From Marinobacterium rhizophilum (lineage in GTDB: Bacteria > Pseudomonadota > Gammaproteobacteria > Pseudomonadales > Balneatricaceae), in contig NZ_CP073347.1 of NCBI RefSeq assembly GCF_024397915.1, positions 4,960,001 through 5,024,000 of the forward strand: a stretch of 64,000 bases of DNA. The letters are read 5' to 3'. Both the position numbers and the translations under genes were made by a program. The stretch's first letter is position 1; each line of letters starts with the position of its first letter. The notes below the pieces were generated by a model. The model made no database searches, was not told the DNA's origin, and saw nothing but the letters and a program-made list of their open reading frames with translations. Below are positions 53,664 through 63,115 of this stretch, piece after piece.

Positions 53664-54654
53664 GGCAGAGGCAGTTGGCGCAAGAGTTCGGTGGCGATGC
53701 GCACATAGGCGGAAAGCGACTCCGTCGAGCGATGGCCGAAAATGTCCTCAGCACCTTGGGGCAGGTCTCCTGCTCCATGCATGCCGGCATGCATGCGTAT
53801 GGCGCAGCACATGGCTACCTAAACACGCGGCCGTTACGCCGGCTGTCTTGGCATGGCGGACGAGTATATGGCGGATCACCTCGCCGGCCCCCAAGCCGTA
53901 ACGGCTCATCAGCAAGAGCAACGTATAGTCGCGCAGCCAGACGGGTGTCCTGCGATCAATGGCCGCCAGAATGCGGCGGGCATCATCCCACGGCAGCGCC
54001 CGCAGTGGCCGTTCATAGTGGCGCACGACTGGCGTCACGATGGAAGATGCCAAGTCAGTGGATACCTGCCTGGTGGCCAATAGAAAACGCATCTACCGCC
54101 GATGTCTGCCGTGGTCGTGCGCGCAAAGTGCTTGCTGCAATCCACCAGGAACGCATCGATATCTGTCAGCTTTTGGCGCCGCAGCGACCGATGCCGGGAG
54201 CCGATAAACTTTAGGAAGCGGCGAACATGGGCCAGCTTCTTATTGATGGTACCTTCCGGGTTGCCCCGATCTTGCCGTAGATGTTCGGCGAAATCCTGTC
54301 GTCGGGAGTGGGCTCAGAGGTGCGATCCGTGCCGGGTTGCCACGCAGGGACCTTGACGCCCGAGGTGCATAAACCAAGGGCCCAAGCCCGCAGCGCGGTC
54401 TGCGCTCGTTGGCAGGCACACTCAGCATCAATCTGCCGCTGTGGTGCGTACCACTGGGCAAAGGTATTCACGCCGGCCTGCGTCAGCTGTTCATCGGCAT
54501 CAAGGGCTTCAGCCATGCAGTAGTGATGGAAACGGCGGATCCAGTAGAGATACTGGTCAATCGAAGGCGCCTTGAGGCAGCGGTTCTCCCGCCAAACGTT
54601 CTGTAACCTGGCTAACCGGGTCTCGAAAATGGATACCGCTTGCTCGCTGTGCAC
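53664..54654 (-). pseudogene. Tyrosine recombinase, decayed (first of tandem pair)
   Basis: From 54654 the N-terminal domain reads LQNVWRENRCLKAPSIDQYLYWI, then shifts frame near 54300. The catalytic part resumes with RDYTLLLLMSRYGLGAGEVIR (box I arginine). It jumps directly to HILVRHAKTAGVTAACLGSHVLRHTHACRH (box II HxxR), so about 60 residues are deleted. The end, in yet another frame, contains a FGHRSTESLSAYVRIATELLRQLPLP-type tail with the catalytic tyrosine region. Several frameshifts and a deletion make it non-functional. Confidence 0.75.
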
Positions 54655-54694
54655 CGCTCAACTCTTGTTACGTCAATAACACACGGTGACAACG

Positions 54695-55280
54695 TTAATG
54701 CCGAGGAGTGGGCGGGGCTGCCCCAGAGTTGTGTTGGATGCGCTGTAGATCCGAGCCGCGCGGGGCGAACCCCATAGGCGCCGGCAGACTTGGCAGATAA
54801 ACGGCGAACGTTGTGCGCAGCGACGACAAAGCACCGGGCCCCTGCAGCCTCTCTCGGAACGACGTGATACTGGGTTGGCAGCTGCGGAACAACGCCGGTG
54901 CCGTCTGCAAAACAATCGGTTAATGCTTCTCGTACCAGGTGAATCTGGCGGCAGATCCATCGAACAGCGCTGGGTAGGGCAATATCGTCGGGGCGTAACG
55001 TATCAGCGGCGGCTTCGGCACTGCCGGCATGTTCAATGTGCAGGACAACCCGATCCAACGCTGCGAGCGTGCCGGGCAGAAGTCCGGCAACAAGCTGAAC
55101 GTGCGATGGCCCTCCGGGCATTGCCAGCGCGGCATCCGTGTACCGGTAGGTGTTACACGGGGATAGGTGCCGTGTCGAGAAAACGAGCAGCCACCTTGCA
55201 GACGCAACGGGCAACTTGGCAATCTCGCCATGCGCCACACAGGCCTCGCCCGAGCGGGGCGTCTCGAATCGGATCGGCAT
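54695..55280 (-). pseudogene. Recombinase-associated hypothetical protein, frameshifted
   Basis: From ATG 55280 the frame reads MPIRFETPRSGEACVAHG and WLLVFSTRHLSPCNTYRYTDAALAMP, through IALPSAVRWICRQIHLVREAL. It then shifts frame near 54850 and continues as LSSLRTTFAVYLPSLPAPMGF to a stop at 54695. The combined product would be about 195 aa. I do not recognise its family. It precedes the tyrosine recombinase genes on the same strand and probably belonged to the same element. Confidence 0.5.
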
Positions 55281-55429
55281 CTGACGCCTGTACCACCGAA
55301 CGTTCACCGGTACGGTAAACAATACTGGCCAGCGTCCAAAGGCCTTACAATTTTATGTTCAACTCTGGATAAAAATCGACTCGGGATAATGGGCCTTATC
55401 AAGGGCACCAGATAAGGTTCACAGTCGTC

Positions 55430-55940
55430 GTCAGCTTATCGAGGCGGAGTCGGCCTAGCCGGCAACGGTATGCGAAGCACTAGATCAAATCGCCGCCTGT
55501 ACTGGGGCGAAGAGCAGATCAGCGAGCCGCGTCTGGACAGCGATAAAAAGCAGCAGTATCGGCGGACACACAGCAAGCCGGTGGTCGGTGCCTTCTTCGA
55601 GTGGAGCCAGGCGCAGTTACAATAGGGTGATCTGACGCTATCAAATCCGCCGAAGAAGGGCCTGATCTATGTTCTCACTCGAGAGCATAAACTGCGGGTG
55701 TTCCTGAAAGGTCCGGCTCTTTTGCTGGGCTGAACTGGGAACCGAGCACGTCGGGATCTTCAGAGCCTGATCAGTACCCGCAAGTTGCACGGCATCAATC
55801 CCTATACCTACCTGACCGATGTGTTGCTGCGGGTCAGCAGCCATCCGGCTAGCGAGGTCGCTGATCTGACACCTCGGCTCTGGAAGGCCAACCCACTGCG
55901 TTCGGATCTCCATCGGAAGGTCAATAGCGCCTCAGAATGA
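55430..55940 (+). pseudogene. IS66-family transposase (TnpC) C-terminal remnant
   Basis: Readable pieces in order: LIEAESA, CEALDQIA, YWGEEQISEPRLDSDKKQQY, THSKPVVGAFFEW, then an internal deletion. The characteristic C-terminus is INPYTYLTDVLLRVSSHP, ASEVADLTPRLWKANPL, ending at TGA 55938-55940. Stops and frame changes occur throughout. The tail is typical of IS66 TnpC. Confidence 0.82.
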
Positions 55941-56167
55941 CCGCATATGCTTCAAGGATATTTTTAGAAAACGATCAGCGTAATTCTTACACTAAGTGGC
56001 AATAGATTTTTTGAGCACTCTAGGCTCGAATTTAGTCTGAGGTTAGTGCATTCTTAACTAGAGTTGTTCATGCCGGTTTTTTGTGCGGTATTGTAATGGC
56101 TATGATATCGAGCCTACCAGTGTAGGTAAGGTTCCTTAGTCTTCACATTTAGTAACAGGTCCTTAAC

Positions 56168-57898
56168 ATGGTTGATGGAAATAGAACGGAATCTACCTAC
56201 GATGATAGTAATGTAGAACTTGATTTTAGCCCTTATAGGGATTCATCGTGGCCAAATTACAAGGAGGGCTCATTGCTTGAGGCGACGCTGTTGGAGTCAA
56301 GTAGGGAACTTCAAGTCGATAAGTCGATGGTGACTTTAGCAGCGTTTGGTGCAATTTCAACTGCATGCCAAGGTATCTTTGATATTGAGCAACCGACTGG
56401 TAATAAGGTGGCCGGCTCTCTAATGCTGTTAATCATAGCAGAGTCGGGAGAACGAAAAACAACAGTGGAAAAATGCTTTTTTAATGCCCTTAGGGATGTA
56501 CAGAAAAAATATTTTGAAGAGCATAGCGAAAACAAAATTGGCTATGAACAAGAATATGAAATATGGAAGGTAAGCGACTCTTCGTTGAAATCAGAATATA
56601 AAAAGGCTGTAAGAAATTTCGCTAGAAATAAAGATAATGAAAGTTCGAGTGATTTGTTAAGATTAGAGGGGTTTTTAAGGGATCATAAAGGACGGGTGCC
56701 AAGAGAACCAAAACGCCTTAAGTTTATTTATGAAGACAGTACACCAATGGCTTTACTTCAGGCAATGTATTTTCAGGGTAGGAATGCTTGTCTGTTATCT
56801 AGTGAGGCTAATAGTATATTTCATGGGCGGGCTTTTAATGATTTAAGCCTGATTAATAGCTTGTGGGATGGTAGAGAAATATTTGTTGATCGTGTTTCCA
56901 GTGAGAGCTTTCATCTTTCAGATGCGCGATTGACTTTGATGTTAATGGCACAGGAAGATGTTATAAAACGTTTTATATCCAAGCGTGGCGAGGAGGCGAG
57001 AGGGATTGGATTTTTGGCAAGGTTCTTGACCATTAAACCGGCTGGCCGTGCTGGTAAGCGTCAGTTTAGGTGTATGGGGAAACTTGATTATTTGGATGGT
57101 TTTTCCAAGAGAATTAGTGAATTAATGGTTTTGTCAAATAAAGGTAATGAAAAAAAATTGCTCAAATTTACGCCGCGTGCTTCTGAGCGCTGGCGCCAGT
57201 ATGCGGAGAAGATAGAAAATGAAATGAATACTGGGCTTCTATATGAGCACTATCATGACCATGCATCAAAATTGATGGACAATGTAAGTCGCGTCGCTGG
57301 TCTGGTTCATTACTTTGAAAGTCAAAATGAAGATGAAATAGAAGAAGATACGTTAATATTTGCATTTGAGGTCGTCGTTAGATGCTCTAATCATTTTTTG
57401 ATGCATTTAGCAGGCACTCCTTTTGTTGTGAAGAATGCCGAAACGATAGTCGGAGAAATCTTTAAGCTTGTCAAAAGCAATCAAAATAATTTAAATCGTA
57501 AGGTGTTTGAGGATCCGGAAACGAGCTTGAAGCTTAGAAGAGGGGTTTTAATTGATTTTAATTATTCTGATGTGGCTCGTAGTGGGGCTGCGGTTTTGCG
57601 CGATCGTAAAAATTTTAATGCGGCAGTTAGATTGTTGGCTAGGATGGGACATATAAAAGAAAACAAAGGGCCTAGAAGCTCATTCAGCTATTCATTTTCC
57701 GAGTCAATAGTTCATGAGGCGGATTCTCCTGAGATGAAAAATGGTTTTCAGTATACAATAAGAAATTTACCTCTTTATGAAGACCAGGTTCTTAAAGTTC
57801 TTGAAACTAATCATGGTAACGGTTATTCCGCTATTCCTCATAGTAGAAGAGCAAAAAAAGAGTACTTTATACTAGTCGATAAATACGATAAGGGATAG
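56168..57898 (+). CDS. DUF3987/YfjI-family protein
   Basis: 576-aa AT-rich gene. The protein resembles DUF3987/YfjI island proteins with a primase-helicase-like ATPase region. Visible are LEATLLESSRELQVDKSMVTLAAFGAIS, MLLIIAESGERKTTVEKCFF (a P-loop-like GERKTT), FIYEDSTPMAL and LLSSEANSIFHGR. The usual GKS lysine-serine context is altered. Codon use is clearly unlike the flanking DNA, pointing to recent import. IS66 and IS630 remnants lie on both sides. Probably replication or defence of a former mobile element. Confidence 0.8.
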   Translation: MVDGNRTESTYDDSNVELDFSPYRDSSWPNYKEGSLLEATLLESSRELQVDKSMVTLAAFGAISTACQGIFDIEQPTGNKVAGSLMLLIIAESGERKTTVEKCFFNALRDVQKKYFEEHSENKIGYEQEYEIWKVSDSSLKSEYKKAVRNFARNKDNESSSDLLRLEGFLRDHKGRVPREPKRLKFIYEDSTPMALLQAMYFQGRNACLLSSEANSIFHGRAFNDLSLINSLWDGREIFVDRVSSESFHLSDARLTLMLMAQEDVIKRFISKRGEEARGIGFLARFLTIKPAGRAGKRQFRCMGKLDYLDGFSKRISELMVLSNKGNEKKLLKFTPRASERWRQYAEKIENEMNTGLLYEHYHDHASKLMDNVSRVAGLVHYFESQNEDEIEEDTLIFAFEVVVRCSNHFLMHLAGTPFVVKNAETIVGEIFKLVKSNQNNLNRKVFEDPETSLKLRRGVLIDFNYSDVARSGAAVLRDRKNFNAAVRLLARMGHIKENKGPRSSFSYSFSESIVHEADSPEMKNGFQYTIRNLPLYEDQVLKVLETNHGNGYSAIPHSRRAKKEYFILVDKYDKG

Positions 57899-57962
57899 AA
57901 GTGGTAGTATCTTTTGCGCTTAAATATTTCTGTGAGGGTATTAAGCCGGCCGACAAATACAT

Positions 57963-58993
57963 TCACGCCGCGTAGGCGATATGACAGTGCTGGAAGTACT
58001 TTTTCACGCGCTCGGGCTTCTTTTGCAGCATCCTTACGTGACTGTTGATTTTACTCTTCAGGTCATCAACCGTTCGGGCCGGTGAGGATGCGCGGATGCC
58101 GTGTTTCAGGTCGCAGCTCAGGTACTCATCCGGGTTCAGTTCCGGCGAGTAGGACGGGAGGTAGAATACCTCGATTTCCTGCTTGTGCTTCTCCAGCCAC
58201 GACCGCACGAGATGGGCATGATGCATACGCAGGTTGTCCAGAATCAGAAAGGCCTTCTTATGTGATGATGCTATCAGCCGCTTGAAGAAGCGGATCAGGA
58301 CCTTGGCCGTCATCGTCTCCTGATAGACCATGAAACGGACCTTGCCCTGGTTCGTGATCGCCGAAATCATGTTGACCGACAGCTGCTTTGCATTCGCCTT
58401 CACCACAGGTGTTTTGCCTTTCGGCGCAAACCCTCGTGCGTGCTGGCATTGATTACGTACGCCGGTTTCATCACCCCAGAAAATCTCGGCATTGTGCAGC
58501 TGCGCCCGGGCTTTGATAAAGGAATAGGTATTGTCCAGCCAGTGCTGTACCTCTTTGCTGCGCTGCTCGTAGGCTTGCTTGGCGGGCTTCTGCGGCGTAA
58601 ATCCCCAGCGGGCAAGATAGGTGCTGATGGTACGTGTGGCAATCCGGATACCCCACAGCTTTCAGATAAGGCTTTTAGTGGCCGGCCGGTTCCAGAGGGC
58701 CAAGGGCAAATGATCTGGGCACTTATCGCACGTGATGGCCTGAAGTACGGCTTCCTGAGAGGGCGACAGCATTCGGTCCTCGTTACTTCGACGACCACGT
58801 TCTCCCAGCTGTATGGCAGTCTCACCTGGATGTTAGTAGGTGTAATTCCAGTGGCAGGCTGTGCCGGAGTGGACCTCCAAAGCCTGGGCGATCTAATCCC
58901 GGCCATGTCCGGCTTCGAGCATGCGGGTGACCTGCTTTCAGTTGTGCTACTGAAGCTCTGAACTCAGCTTCCGTGCATCTAATTTTTCCATGC
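57963..58993 (-). pseudogene. IS630-family transposase, decayed
   Basis: The minus-strand N-terminus at about 58993 reads MEKLDARKLSSELQ, then stop codons in positions where relatives have sense codons. Frames change around 58840 and 58640. The C-terminal 147 codons (to 57963) are open, with AFLILDNLRMHHAHLVRSWLEKHKQEIEVFYLPSYSPELNPDEYL, the IS630 DDE signature. Several nonsense codons look like C:G to T:A changes (CAG to TAG, CGA to TGA). Confidence 0.85.
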
Positions 58994-59125
58994 CTAGCAG
59001 TGTTCATTTTTACCGTATTTGCAAGACGGGAGGAGACCATATAAAGGATAAAACTTAGGCAGGCTGCGGGCAAAACCTGAAAACTACGCAGCCAATCGCT
59101 ACCCCTTGCGGCGATTATTCTCGTC

Positions 59126-60160
59126 TTACTCCCGGGTGTGGCGTAGGCCTAAGTGCTCGGGAAGGCGTGCCGAGTCCCGCACTACCAGATCCACGGTTTC
59201 CAGCAGTGCCGCCAGCGGTATCTCGGGGTTCTCGATGCGTTCGATCAGATTGTTAACCGTTGCATCGACCATACGCCCGACGGGCGGTCGAATACTAGTG
59301 AGGCGGTAGCCTTGCCAGGCCGCCGATGCAATATCATCGAAGCCGATGATGGATACGTCGTCCGGTATGCGTAGTTTCAGTTCGCCGCGCAGCGCATCCA
59401 TCGCACCGAGCGCCATGATGTCATTGGCGCAGAAAATGGCATCTGGCCGTATCTGCTGCTGGAACAGGCGTAGTGCGGCCTGATAGCCGCCTTCATACGT
59501 ATAGTGGCCGGTTTCACGCAGTACCGGTTGTGCCCGACGCTCCTTGATGCGTGAGCTGAACCCATGTTCACGATCCTGGTTGGTTGAGGTGTTTTCGATA
59601 CCGGCAATGTAGGCCAATTGCTGATGGCCGGCACTCAAGAATAAGTCTGCCACCGAACGACCGGCATCGATGTTATCGCAACAGACTGAACTGGCTTCAA
59701 CATTGGGCACATAACGATTGAACAGTATTACGGGAGTGCCGAGCTTGGTGCAGTGGTCCGCCATTTCCGATGACAATGTTGATGAGGTGATGACGAGACC
59801 ATCGACCTGGTATTCTAGCAATTGGGGCAGCAGATCATCGATATTCTGATCCCTTGACGCCATAAACAACAGCACCCTGTGACCACGTTCCTGAAAGCGG
59901 CGCATGAACATGTCTAACACGGCCGGGTAAAAAGGGTTGATAATATCGGCCATAACAATGCCGATCATGTTGGAGCGACGGCTGATCAGGCTGCGTGCGA
60001 TGGCATTGGGCTGATATCCCAGCTTACTGGCCGCGGCGAAGACCTTATCCTTGGTCGCTTTGGAAATGCTGGCGCCCGATGTATACGCCCTGGAAACAGC
60101 TGATTGTGAGACACCCGCTTCCCGCGCTACATCGAAAGAGGTTATTCGTTCACGCGCCAT
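59126..60160 (-). CDS. LacI-family transcriptional regulator
   Basis: 344-aa repressor. N-terminal HTH TSFDVAREAGVSQSAVSRAY with hinge GYQPNAIARSL, then a periplasmic-binding-protein-like core (IGIVMADIINPFYPAVLD, IFCANDIMALGAMDAL, VSIIGFDDIASAAWQGYRLTSIRPP). It probably controls the adjacent aldolase-cyclase-TRAP genes. Palindromes of LacI/GalR form lie upstream of itself (60243) and of the aldolase (61517). Confidence 0.93.
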   Translation of the reverse strand: MARERITSFDVAREAGVSQSAVSRAYTSGASISKATKDKVFAAASKLGYQPNAIARSLISRRSNMIGIVMADIINPFYPAVLDMFMRRFQERGHRVLLFMASRDQNIDDLLPQLLEYQVDGLVITSSTLSSEMADHCTKLGTPVILFNRYVPNVEASSVCCDNIDAGRSVADLFLSAGHQQLAYIAGIENTSTNQDREHGFSSRIKERRAQPVLRETGHYTYEGGYQAALRLFQQQIRPDAIFCANDIMALGAMDALRGELKLRIPDDVSIIGFDDIASAAWQGYRLTSIRPPVGRMVDATVNNLIERIENPEIPLAALLETVDLVVRDSARLPEHLGLRHTRE

Positions 60161-60647
60161 GATGGGCTCCTATGACTTCAATTTCAGTGGTGTAGTCGAA
60201 TAAGACCGGCAACTCTGACAACTGTGATTGACTTGTTGCAAGTGTAAACGTATGCAATGGTGCTCGCAATGGCGTCTTAATCTGATGCAGCATGATGAAT
60301 TTTAAGAATAATTTATGCACATCATCGAGATGGGGTAGCAAGTGTCCAGTAAAGGTTGGGATTTATCGTGAGTCGGCTGGTGTTACTGATAATGTATCAC
60401 TGCAGATGTGTGATCTTAGTCGCTGGCACTGATTTGTTGAAGCGTTAGGCTGGTCAGCCCCTTACTAGGGGCTGAATCCGCATGGAACCTTGTTAGGGTG
60501 CCAAAGCTTTGCGTTGCTTTTGGCCAATCTTTATAGGTAAATACTCATCATTCCAGCTCAGTGGTTCGATGTAGCGGGTACTTCGAAACTCAAACGGCTT
60601 CGAAGCCACAGCGGCCCCCTGTATGGGCGCCGCCTAGGCCTTCAATG
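60161..60647. other. Intergenic region between LacI and aldolase genes
   Basis: About 490 bases with no gene seen. It holds the lacI-type promoter with the operator at 60243-60256. The 64-residue frame at 60561-60755 overlaps the aldolase antisense and is not called. Confidence 0.55.
60243..60256. promoter_or_regulatory. Candidate LacI-type operator (autoregulation)
   Basis: TGTAAACGTATGCA matches the LacI/GalR pattern TGNAANCGNTTNCA except for one position and shares TG.A.ACGTAT.CA with the site at 61517. It lies 83 nt upstream of the LacI-family start on the minus strand. Confidence 0.5.
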
Positions 60648-61424
60648 TCAGAGTTGCGCTTCAGTCCATTCTTCACTCTTGAGGTAGGACTGGAAGCCTT
60701 CGCGAATCATCTGATGTTCGGATGCCATGGCAAAGAGGCTGACGTTGCTATCTAGAAAACGTGGCACTTCCGTCATGTTGGGTAGGAACATACCAAGTGC
60801 CCGATTGGCAGCTCCCGCGGCTTCGCAGACACGCTTGACTGCAGCTTCAACGACAGGATCCTGAGGACTGGTCGCTTCATAGCCGATAGTCAGGTCGACG
60901 CGGCCTATGAATAGGCAGTCCAGCCCCGGCACAGCGGCGATCTCGTCGATGGCTTCAACCCCGGCTGGATCTTCAATTTGCCCGATGATTACCGTCTGCG
61001 CAGCGGAATTGGCGAGATGGGTGCTGATGGGCACCGTGCCATAATCGGCCGCACGGGTGGATCCGGCATAGCCGCGTCCTCCGGCACCGTAGTGGCATAT
61101 CTTCACCATTTCCTCTGCCTGCTGTGCAGAGGTCAGGTGTGGTACCACGACACCTGTGGCTCCCAGATCCAGCGCATTCAAAATGGCGCTCGGCGACATT
61201 TCAGGAACCCTTACCAGTACCGGGCAGCCTTTCAGGCGAGCTGTCATGATGCATAGATCCAGTGCCTCACGCCCAAAGGGCGAATGCTCAGCATCCAGAA
61301 TTAGAAAGTCCAGGCCGCTGTTAGCCAACACTTCGACGATAATCGGTGAGGGGGTTTTAACAAACGTGCCCATCAGTGGAACTTTATTACGGAGATTTTC
61401 TTTTAAGCTTTTTCCGTTCTTCAT
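60648..61424 (-). CDS. HpcH/HpaI-family aldolase
   Basis: 258-aa class II, divalent-metal-dependent aldolase cleaving 2-keto-hydroxy acids to pyruvate and an aldehyde. Motifs: DFLILDAEHSPFG, VLVRVPEMSPSAILNALDLGATGVVVPHL, GGRGYAGSTRAADYG (catalytic Arg region) and QIEDPAGVEAIDEIAAVPGLDCLFIGRVDLT (metal ligands E and D). It lies downstream of the cyclase gene on the same strand and upstream of lacI. Natural substrate unknown. Confidence 0.92.
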   Translation of the reverse strand: MKNGKSLKENLRNKVPLMGTFVKTPSPIIVEVLANSGLDFLILDAEHSPFGREALDLCIMTARLKGCPVLVRVPEMSPSAILNALDLGATGVVVPHLTSAQQAEEMVKICHYGAGGRGYAGSTRAADYGTVPISTHLANSAAQTVIIGQIEDPAGVEAIDEIAAVPGLDCLFIGRVDLTIGYEATSPQDPVVEAAVKRVCEAAGAANRALGMFLPNMTEVPRFLDSNVSLFAMASEHQMIREGFQSYLKSEEWTEAQL

Positions 61425-61876
61425 GACTTCACCTTAGGGTTGGTATCTAGGGGCAGGGAGCGGCGACCTTTGGCCCCTGGCTGATGGTTTGGGCACAGCA
61501 GCGCAGAACAATGGATTGAATACGTATTCATAATATTATTCGACTGCTTTTCTACCGTCAATGGCCTTCTGTACGTGACGGCATTGCAGGTTCAAACGGG
61601 GAGGCCTATAGCTTGATGGAGTAAGGCTTCGAGGGCGGTGACACAGTCGCTTCCGGCTGCGCTAAAAGCATCACTGCAGGTCGTACCGGTCCCGATTACT
61701 TGGCGCCATGGAGGCCAGGGTCTGCTTAACTTCAGCGTTGTCGAGGTCAATGAGAAACCCTTGCCCTGATGCAGCGAAGGGGGCAGTCAGTATCTATTAG
61801 CCCTTGCGTTGAAAATCCGTTACGGCGTCCAGAGCAGCCTCCTCAGCGGGACTGCTCCAGACATCGGTTGGCTGCT
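61425..61876. other. Intergenic region with operator and possible remnant
   Basis: About 450 bases. It contains the operator palindrome at 61517-61530. On the minus strand near 61700-61600 a stretch reads VIGTGTTCSDAFSAAGSD and ALEALLHQAIGLPV before a stop. This is compositionally protein-like but lacks a start and is preceded by stops in frame. It may be the tail of a deleted gene; family not recognised. Confidence 0.4.
61517..61530. promoter_or_regulatory. Perfect 14-bp palindrome, candidate LacI-type operator
   Basis: TGAATACGTATTCA is a perfect dyad with a central CG, 93 nt upstream of the aldolase start. It resembles the second site at 60243 and the LacI/GalR consensus. Likely bound by the LacI-family protein encoded at 59126-60160. 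Confidence 0.6.
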
Positions 61877-62920
61877 TTATACCGTCGCGACGGGTGTTAC
61901 CGGCGATCCCACGGCGCCAGGCAAGCGTAGAGGCGGAGCCGTTAAGAGGAAGCGGCTGCGGTTGTGAGACCTCAGGAAGTTAGCGAGTTCGGTTAGGTCC
62001 CAAAGTTCGCCGAGATGAATGCCAAGCTTGAACAGGCATTGTTCATGTAACGGCAAGGAGGCGTATAGGCCCTCGCCTGGGCGTGCGGGAGAGGCTTCGA
62101 CAGCGTAGTTGTCGGCAATTAGGACTGAGATTCCGCTTTCGTCTATCCAGCGTAGTAGGCGGCTGTCACGGCCATCCAGTGCTGCACAGGACGCATTCAG
62201 TCGTTCTAGGTCTGGGCTGTGATTCATGCTCTTTAAGAGACGGGTATAGCCAGTGTGGAGGCAAAGCATGTCTCCCTGCTCGACTTCAACAGCGTCCGCG
62301 TCCAGCACTCTTTGCAGGTCCTCATAGCCCACCAGGACGCGTTCATTACCAAAGTGGGCATGCAAGTCCACCATAACGCCTCGCCCCTGTACGGCAGTAG
62401 CCGCCATATTTTCAATGCCAAGACGAGAAGCTTCGACTCCCTCAAACTGCGAGCAGTGATCGCCGCAGTCCTTTCCGGGTTCAGGCCCGATAACGTGCTC
62501 CCCACCCCGCCAGCCATTGTAGTAGACCGTCTCAGCGACTCCGTCTTCGTCGGCATCGAACTGGGCACCGACATGCGCGAGGGAGTCCCACTGCGTTGAG
62601 TATTGAGTATGAATAAGGACCGCATCATCGCTGATAACATCGGTGAACGCCGAGCCTTGGCGCGATAGTGGATAATTATAGTTTGCGCGACCGTCGCGCA
62701 CCGTGGAAAAGCGTCGCGGCGGGTAACGCCTTGGGTTGAGCTTGTTGCCGCCGGGATAGTCTAGAGGAAGCGACAGGCAGAAGCTGCGGCCTTCTTTAAC
62801 CTCGGAGATTGCTGCCAGTACGCGTTCGGGGGTCAGGAGGTTGAGCCGCCCGATCTGGTCATCCTCGCCGAAGTCTCCCCAGTTCGAACCTTCGGGGCGT
62901 TGCTTCCAGCGTTGTGTCAT
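61877..62920 (-). CDS. Cyclase-family hydrolase
   Basis: 347-aa protein of the cyclase/kynurenine-formamidase-like superfamily (metal-dependent hydrolase). ATG 62920 (MTQRWKQRPEGSNWGDFGEDDQIGRLNLL) is preceded by AGGAG; the frame continues to 63034 upstream without a ribosome site. Core motif TQYSTQWDSLAHVGAQFDADEDG carries metal ligands. A second part is RGVMVDLHAHFG, and QGDMLCLHTGYTR follows. It probably opens a lactone or amide in the pathway that ends at the aldolase. Confidence 0.88.
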   Translation of the reverse strand: MTQRWKQRPEGSNWGDFGEDDQIGRLNLLTPERVLAAISEVKEGRSFCLSLPLDYPGGNKLNPRRYPPRRFSTVRDGRANYNYPLSRQGSAFTDVISDDAVLIHTQYSTQWDSLAHVGAQFDADEDGVAETVYYNGWRGGEHVIGPEPGKDCGDHCSQFEGVEASRLGIENMAATAVQGRGVMVDLHAHFGNERVLVGYEDLQRVLDADAVEVEQGDMLCLHTGYTRLLKSMNHSPDLERLNASCAALDGRDSRLLRWIDESGISVLIADNYAVEASPARPGEGLYASLPLHEQCLFKLGIHLGELWDLTELANFLRSHNRSRFLLTAPPLRLPGAVGSPVTPVATV

Positions 62921-63115
62921 TGTTTTAACTCCTGCCCGACCTCCTCGTGTCCGGAGGTCGGGATCTGTATAAGTTGAGAGCCTGAGCCCGTCTAGCGCAG
63001 GTTGTATCGACGTACCTGATGAGCCGCGGAGCACAGGTTCTGTGGAGTACTTCGCCCGTATAGTGCTATTGATGATCGGCAGGGCGAAGGACTGTCAGAG
63101 CAGGCGTTGTAGCTG

